Positions 58,471 to 64,000 of a stretch of 64,000 nt of DNA are shown one piece after another. The notes beneath the pieces were generated by a model, which searched no databases, was not told where the DNA came from, and saw nothing but the letters and a program-made list of their open reading frames with translations. The DNA is taken from contig SXUL01000086.1 in the NCBI GenBank assembly GCA_005790545.1, positions 1 to 64,000 on the forward strand, given 5' to 3'. A program made the position numbers and the translations under genes. Each line of letters starts with the position of its first letter. Position 1 is the first letter of the stretch. Source of the stretch: Planctomycetia bacterium. GTDB lineage: Bacteria > Planctomycetota > GCA-002687715.

Positions 58471-59394
58471 TCAGATGAGCGCGGCGCAGCGGGGCGGGAC
58501 ATCCGCCGGGCCGGGGTTCTTGGCGAGGCGGATGGTCAGGTCGGCCATCTTCGAGACGACCCAGGTGAAGGTCTCTGGCGTCAGGCTGTTGGCATCGAAG
58601 TCCGGTGAGGTATTCATGAAATCGATGGCGTAGGGCACACCATCCCGGATGGCGAATTCCACGGTGTTCATGTCGTAGCCGAGAGCTTCGTTGAGCAGCT
58701 CGCCTTGCCGGAGCATCAGCGCCTCGAGATCCGCGCCATAGTTGAAGTGAGCCTTCGAGTAGCGCTCGTGGTGCGGCATGTCCGGGTTCCACGGCGCGAT
58801 CTTGATGTCCTTCTTGCCGATGCAGACGAGGCGCGCGTACGCATCCCAAGTGATGCCTTCCTGCAGCATCATGAGCGTCTGACCGCTCTTGTTGTAGTTG
58901 TGCAGGAGTTCGTCCATGTTCGAGCACTTGAAGACGGATTTCCAGCCTCCGCCGTGAGTGGGCTTGAGGTAGCAGGGCCAGCCGCTGAAGGAGGCGACTT
59001 CCTCCCAGTTCACCAGCAGCATGTTGGTGAGACTCTCGGGAGAGATGTCCTCCACGTACGCGCGCTGTGGCAGCACCATCGAGCGCGGCACGGCGATGCC
59101 GAGCTTGGCCGCGAGGCAGGTGCCGAAGTACTTGTCATCCGCGAGGCGCCAGAACGGATTGTTGATGATGCGCGCGCCCTCGAGGGCCTGCTGCTTCAAC
59201 CACGTCTGATAGAAGGGCACCTCGTGGCTGATGCGGTCCACGATCACGTCGTACTGCCGCGTGTTGGCTGTGGAACCAAACGCAATGCGTGCTTCTTCTG
59301 CGACGACGCCGGTGTTACGTCGATTGACCTCGGCGATGAAAGCGGCGGGGAAAGTGCGTTCACGGCCGTGCAGGATGGCGATGCGCTGAGTCAT
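58471..59394 (-). CDS. ATP-grasp domain protein (RimK/D-Ala-D-Ala ligase-like)
   Basis: RIINNPFWRLADDKYFGTCLAAKLGIAVPRSMVLPQ; GWPCYLKPTHGGGWKSVFKCSNMDELLHNYN; NEALGYDMNTVEFAIRDGVPYAIDFMNTSPDFD. Confidence 0.82.
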   Translation of the reverse strand: MTQRIAILHGRERTFPAAFIAEVNRRNTGVVAEEARIAFGSTANTRQYDVIVDRISHEVPFYQTWLKQQALEGARIINNPFWRLADDKYFGTCLAAKLGIAVPRSMVLPQRAYVEDISPESLTNMLLVNWEEVASFSGWPCYLKPTHGGGWKSVFKCSNMDELLHNYNKSGQTLMMLQEGITWDAYARLVCIGKKDIKIAPWNPDMPHHERYSKAHFNYGADLEALMLRQGELLNEALGYDMNTVEFAIRDGVPYAIDFMNTSPDFDANSLTPETFTWVVSKMADLTIRLAKNPGPADVPPRCAALI

Positions 59395-59462
59395 GGGGTT
59401 TCCTTCGGCGCGGACCTTAGCACTCCGGCTTATGCTCGCGGGGCCGGCAGGCCCGGCAGGAG

Positions 59463-62231
59463 TTGATGATGCTCATGCGCACGCTGGTGCTCTTCATGCT
59501 CGTGGCTCAGCTCTTCGCTCAGGAACCACTGCGGCCATGGACGCCTGAAGATTTCTCGGGGCTTGTCACGGTGGAGGGCGCCGAACTCTCCGCCGATGGA
59601 CGGCTGGCACTCTTCGAGATCAGCCGCCCCGATGTGAAGCAGGACCTCCGACGCACGAGTCTGCATCTCTCGCGTGATGCGGAAGAGCCACGCCAGATTC
59701 TCTTCTCCCATGAAAGCTGCGGCGGCGGGCACATTGCGCCGGATGGCTCTGCCATCTCATTCCTCTCACAGCGGATGCCCGCAGCAGGTCAGGGGCCGGA
59801 GGATGCCGAGGATGCGGACACGGACGAGGAGCGTCCGGACCAACTCTGGTTGCTCCGCCTCGATGGAGGCGAGCCCCGATGTCTCTCTTCGTTCCCGCTG
59901 GGTGTCAGTCGCGCTGAATGGGCGGGTCCTCGAGCACTGCTTGTCGTGGCCCGCGAGCGGAGAAGTGCGCGCGAAGTGGAAGAGAAAGAGGCCCAAGATG
60001 AATCGGTGGTCGTGGAAGGCGCATCCGAGTGGGCCGCTGCATCCGAGCATGTGTTCCGGATCGAACTCGATGCGGACTTCGTTGTGTCGAAGATCAGGCG
60101 CCTCACGGATCAACCGGGACGGATTGCCGGTCTGGAAGTCGCCCCTGACGGTTCGCGTGCAGTGCTGGTGCGCATCACTTCTCCTCAGCATGAGGTGGAT
60201 GAACGCGATCCGCCTGTGGTGACTCTGCTCGACACCAGCACCGGTGCGGAGCTGACGCTCTTCGCCGAGCGCAAGAACAGGCCGCTCGAATTCTCGTGGC
60301 AGCCGGACAGCCGTGCTTTCTTCGCGCTCATGCCGCGTTCGACCGAGGATGGCGCCAGCACCGCGGCAGTGCTGGATCTCGTGCGCTGGCAGGACCGCAA
60401 GGTCGAAGCCCTCGATCTCGGCTGGGAGGCTGGCGCACAACCAGGATCACTCGCAGCCCTGAATGATGGTTGTCTCGTGATCCTCATGCGCGGCTGTGTT
60501 CCGCGTCCCGTGCGTGTGCGCCATGGTCTCGCGACCGCGTTGGTGGAGGATCTGGGCGCGGAGGTGCCGGGGCACATTCATCATTGGGTGCGTGCGCGGG
60601 ATGCGTCGCGCGTGATGTTTGTCGAGGGCACGGCCATGCAGCCGGATCGGTGGCATGTGGCAGAACTCGGCGCATCAACATTGAGCGCAGCGCGACTGGT
60701 CTTTGAACCGCACTCGGAACTCACGCAGCGCCGCTTCGCGGACGCGCGCGTGATCCAGTGGATCGGCGCCGCAAAGGAAGGCGTGGAAGGCATCCTCTTC
60801 TCGCCTCCGGATGCCGGCACGAAGCCGCTGCCTCTCATCGTCATGCCCCACGGCGGCCCCTTCGCTCTCGATTACGACCGTTTCGAGGAAGGCTACGCCT
60901 ACGCGCCGCAGCTCTATTGCCAGCGCGGAGCGCGCGTGCTCTACGTGAACTACCACGGTTCGTCGGGCTACGGACTCGCGTTTGGTGAGTCCATTCGCGG
61001 GCGCAATTACGAATTGGAGTTGGAGGACATCCTCGCGGGCGTCGAGGCGCTCGTGCAGGACGGGCTCGTGGATGCGAACGCTCTTGCCGTGGGCGGCTGG
61101 AGCAACGGCGCCATTCTTGCGACGGCGCTTGTGAGCATGGCCGATGTGTTCGCGCCGCGCTTCCACCTCCGCTTCAAGGCCTGCATCGACGGTGCGGGGG
61201 ATGTGAACTGGACCAGCGATTACGGCAACTGCGCCTTCGGGCCGGTCTTCGATGACTTCTACATGGGCGGGCCACCGTGGAAGCGCGCTGCCGACTACAT
61301 CAGGAAGTCGCCGCTGTTCCACGTGGAGAAGGTGACCACACCGACGCTCATCTTCTTCGGCACGGAAGACACATCCGTTCCCACGGAACAGGGCCATGAA
61401 TGGCATCGCGCTCTGCAGCAGCTCGGCAAGGCACCGGTGCGCTTCATCCTGTTTCCCGGCGAGGAACACGGGCTCAGAAAGCCGAACTCTCAACTCAGGA
61501 AACTGCGCGAGGAAATGGTCTGGATGGAGCGCCACTTCTTTGGTGCGGCCGTCGACAGCCCACCGCTCGCGAAGGGCTCGCCGCTGGAGTTGTTGCTCGC
61601 GCAGCAAGGGCGCGCGAGCAGCGTCCTCGGCCTGCCTATGCAGGGCGTGCTTGCTCCCGAGACAGTGTCGTACGAGGGCCTCGCTGTAGGCGTGCATGAA
61701 GTCACTCTCGCACAGTGGCAGTCGGTCTTCCCGGACCGGCAGATTCCGCCGGGGCGCGAGAATTGGCCCGTGACGGGCATCACGGAAGAGGAGGCCATGG
61801 AATACGCCGCGCGCCTCACGCAGCGCACAGGGACAGCTTGGCGGCTGCTCACGTTGGATGAACAGGAAGCGCTCCCGCGCGGGCCGGATGAGAACAACCT
61901 CGCCTGGTGGGCAGGCTTCGAACCCGCACCCGCGGAAGCACGTGCGCTGAGAGAACGCATCGAGGCGCTGCCGGAACGCGGAGCCCCCCCGCTCCTCGAA
62001 GCGGCGGGTTCACGCCGCGGCGGTGTGTTCCACACAGCGTCCAAGCCCGCGCTCATTCATGATGCGGGCGGCAATGCTCAGGAATGGTGCCTCGCGGCCG
62101 ACGGAGGCACCTGCCTCGCTGGTGCGAGCGCCGTCACCGTGCTGGACATCACCGGTCAGGCCGAGATCGCTCCGTTGCGCTGGACGGGCCTCCGCGTGGC
62201 CATGGCCGGGCCCCCAGCGCAACCGCGCTGA
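59463..62231 (+). CDS. Secreted S9 (prolyl oligopeptidase/acylaminoacyl-peptidase-like) peptidase with C-terminal FGE/SUMF1-like domain
   Basis: PLIVMPHGGPFALDYDRFEEGYAYAPQLYCQRGARVLYVNYHGSSGYG; VGGWSNGAILA nucleophile; GTEDTSVPTEQGHEW; PGEEHGL; C-terminal VHEVTLAQWQSVFP...PVTGITEEEAMEYAARLTQRTGTAWRLLTLDEQEALPRG...DAGGNAQEWC. Confidence 0.85.
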   Translation: MMMLMRTLVLFMLVAQLFAQEPLRPWTPEDFSGLVTVEGAELSADGRLALFEISRPDVKQDLRRTSLHLSRDAEEPRQILFSHESCGGGHIAPDGSAISFLSQRMPAAGQGPEDAEDADTDEERPDQLWLLRLDGGEPRCLSSFPLGVSRAEWAGPRALLVVARERRSAREVEEKEAQDESVVVEGASEWAAASEHVFRIELDADFVVSKIRRLTDQPGRIAGLEVAPDGSRAVLVRITSPQHEVDERDPPVVTLLDTSTGAELTLFAERKNRPLEFSWQPDSRAFFALMPRSTEDGASTAAVLDLVRWQDRKVEALDLGWEAGAQPGSLAALNDGCLVILMRGCVPRPVRVRHGLATALVEDLGAEVPGHIHHWVRARDASRVMFVEGTAMQPDRWHVAELGASTLSAARLVFEPHSELTQRRFADARVIQWIGAAKEGVEGILFSPPDAGTKPLPLIVMPHGGPFALDYDRFEEGYAYAPQLYCQRGARVLYVNYHGSSGYGLAFGESIRGRNYELELEDILAGVEALVQDGLVDANALAVGGWSNGAILATALVSMADVFAPRFHLRFKACIDGAGDVNWTSDYGNCAFGPVFDDFYMGGPPWKRAADYIRKSPLFHVEKVTTPTLIFFGTEDTSVPTEQGHEWHRALQQLGKAPVRFILFPGEEHGLRKPNSQLRKLREEMVWMERHFFGAAVDSPPLAKGSPLELLLAQQGRASSVLGLPMQGVLAPETVSYEGLAVGVHEVTLAQWQSVFPDRQIPPGRENWPVTGITEEEAMEYAARLTQRTGTAWRLLTLDEQEALPRGPDENNLAWWAGFEPAPAEARALRERIEALPERGAPPLLEAAGSRRGGVFHTASKPALIHDAGGNAQEWCLAADGGTCLAGASAVTVLDITGQAEIAPLRWTGLRVAMAGPPAQPR

Positions 62232-62236
62232 GCCGA

Positions 62237-62261
62237 AGCGCGCAGGAACGACCTGCGCGCT
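62237..62261 (+). terminator. Hairpin downstream of the S9/FGE gene
   Basis: AGCGCGCAGG-aacga-CCTGCGCGCT, perfect 10-bp stem. Confidence 0.55.
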
Positions 62262-62397
62262 ACAGATCCCCGTGCTGTGCCCAGGCGCCCACGCAGTGAT
62301 CCCGCTTCGCAGAGCCGCTTGGATGCACTTGAGAACTTTGCCCAACGGGACTCAACGTGTAGCGAGCGCACACTTGTTCTGGCGAGTTGGCTGGTGC

Positions 62398-63993
62398 TCA
62401 ATTGCAAGTGAATGCCGCTGGCACGAATCCACTGACGCCACCCGGGTTGGTGATGGAGACCCACAGGGTTGTGATCGTTCCCGCTGCATGTGGTGGTGCA
62501 GTGCAGGTCAGCAGTCCTGAATTCTGGAAGGTCACAGCAGTCGCGGCTGAGAACCCGAACATCACCGCAGCCGATGGGTGAAAATTGGCTCCACGTTTGG
62601 AAACGACGGTGCCCCCGGCAGCAGGTCCACTATTCGGAGTCACAGAACTGATCGATGGCGCAAGCCACGTGAACTGGCCGCTCCATGTTCCTGCCGTGGT
62701 GCCTGGATTGGTGACGACGACGCGACCGGTTCCGGCGGCATGCTCAGGTGCCGTGAGGTAATGACCCATTGATCCAAGACAGCGACATTTGCGGCAGCAT
62801 CGCCGCCGATGGTCACCGTTGCACCCGGCATGAAACCATCACCAAAGATGGCCAGAGCTTCTCCGCAACTGGTGAGAGCCGTCGCTGGGAGGACCGAGTT
62901 GACTACGGCAACCGACGACACCAGCTGCGTGTCAACGGGGAGCGTGGTGGCCGCCAGCGGCGCCGAACTCGTTGGATTCGGCCTGAGAGCTGCCCCAGTG
63001 AGGGTGATCCCGACCAAGCCAGTCACGTGCGGTACCACGCCCAGCCCAGGCAGCGATGTCACCGGGAGGCTCCCTGTCATGCGGAGATCGAACGCGTAGA
63101 GCGCGCCGGACGCTATTCCCATGAAGCAGCCCACATCCCAGGAGAGAGTGCTCCCAATGACGCTTGTCGATGGCGCGGTGGCATCCAAGCCCGTCATGGA
63201 GAGGCCCGGGACAAATTGCGGTATGGACTGTGAGGAGTCGATCCCGAGGCCCAGCTGGCCATCGGTGTTCTGGCCCCATCTCTTGACACGTCCGTTCCCG
63301 AGGACGGCGCTGGAAGAATATGAGTTCGGGCCACCCGCGCTGAGCGTGAGCACATTGCTCAGAGTGGTTGGCGGAATGAGCTGAGGAGCGGCCGACATAT
63401 TGACGGATCCCCCGAAGCCTGGCTGCCCGACGGTGTTGCTGCCCCAAGCCTTGATGGTGCCATCGAGTGGTTCGCGCCTGCTGCAATGGCCACTACATCG
63501 CTCAAGGAGGACTGGGAAATGAGCGATGGAAATTGTTGGTTGATCGCGTTGTTGATTCCCAACTGCCCATTATCGTTCTTGCCCCAAGTCTTCACCATTC
63601 CGATTCCGAGCAAAGCAAGGCTGTGGTTTTGACCGGCCGCTATGGCAACGACGCCACCAAGGTTTGCTGGCGGGATGAGTTGTGGCGTTGATTGATCAGT
63701 TGTGTGACCCAGTCCCAATTGGCCTAAAGAGTTGGTGCCCCAAGATACCACAAGGTCTGCAGTGTGGAGAAGCTTGTGTTGCCTCCCAATCCACGCGCGC
63801 CATTACTGTTGTTGCCACAAGACTGAATCTGACCAGTGGGGAGCACCACCAGCATGAAGTTGCTTCCCATTGCGATGCGGTTTGTGAGGTGTGGTGTCTG
63901 CGCCGAGACCGGCGCGACCAGAAAGTTGAGCAAGAATAGTGCCGCGAAGGTGAGCCATGAATTGCGCGCCCCTCTAGCGCTGCGGATTGGCAC
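62398..63993 (-). pseudogene. RCC1-repeat plus IPT/TIG-domain secreted protein gene, split over three frames (four ORF pieces)
   Basis: Consecutive minus ORFs 63993-63724 (signal peptide, CGNNSNGARGLG), 63751-63359 (WGTNSLGQLGLG, VVAIAAGQNHSLAL, WGKNDNGQLG), 63398-62640 (RWGQNTDGQLGLG, TIG start), 62769-62398 (TIG end) form one collinear protein in changing frames. Confidence 0.75.
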
Positions 63994-64000
63994 CAGACCA

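Noticed and set aside
1-64000. CRISPR array, IS element, prophage or known anti-phage system
   Set aside because: No regularly spaced repeats, transposase, integrase, phage structural or Cas/RM/toxin-antitoxin signatures seen in the ORF translations

Overview
This is a GC-rich chromosomal window, probably from a planctomycete-like bacterium. That assignment is an inference from the PSCyt1/DUF1549/DUF1553 + DUF1501 pair, secreted HEAT/TPR/Kelch/RCC1 proteins and general gene style. I support about 40 protein genes, one RNase P RNA (minus strand, about 2624-3009), one tRNA-Ala(GGC) (minus strand, 49022-49094) and several hairpin terminators. Housekeeping genes are the RpoD C-terminus, glycyl-tRNA synthetase, PRPP synthetase, DNA polymerase I, L33 and PEP synthase. 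Recognisable modules are: (i) a surface-glycan-like neighbourhood (CapK-like ligase, heparinase-like protein, GT39, GT4, radical SAM/SPASM, C26 amidotransferase, O-antigen-ligase/TPR); (ii) a very large Ser/Thr kinase-ATPase-TPR-GAF-histidine kinase-receiver protein; (iii) HEAT, PSCyt1 and DUF1501 genes; (iv) a Lol/Mac-type permease-ATPase-permease operon; (v) an nfeD-nfeD-floA operon; (vi) a FecCD-type importer; (vii) a GlgA/GH57 glycogen operon followed by PEP synthase; (viii) an S9 peptidase fused to an FGE-like domain; (ix) an RCC1/TIG gene broken by at least three frame changes at the window end. I found no CRISPR array, transposon, prophage or known defence system. No clearly new system can be proven from sequence alone. 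The best candidates are the hybrid kinase, the GT4-rSAM-C26 cassette, the S9-FGE fusion and the degenerate secreted metallopeptidase-like protein.
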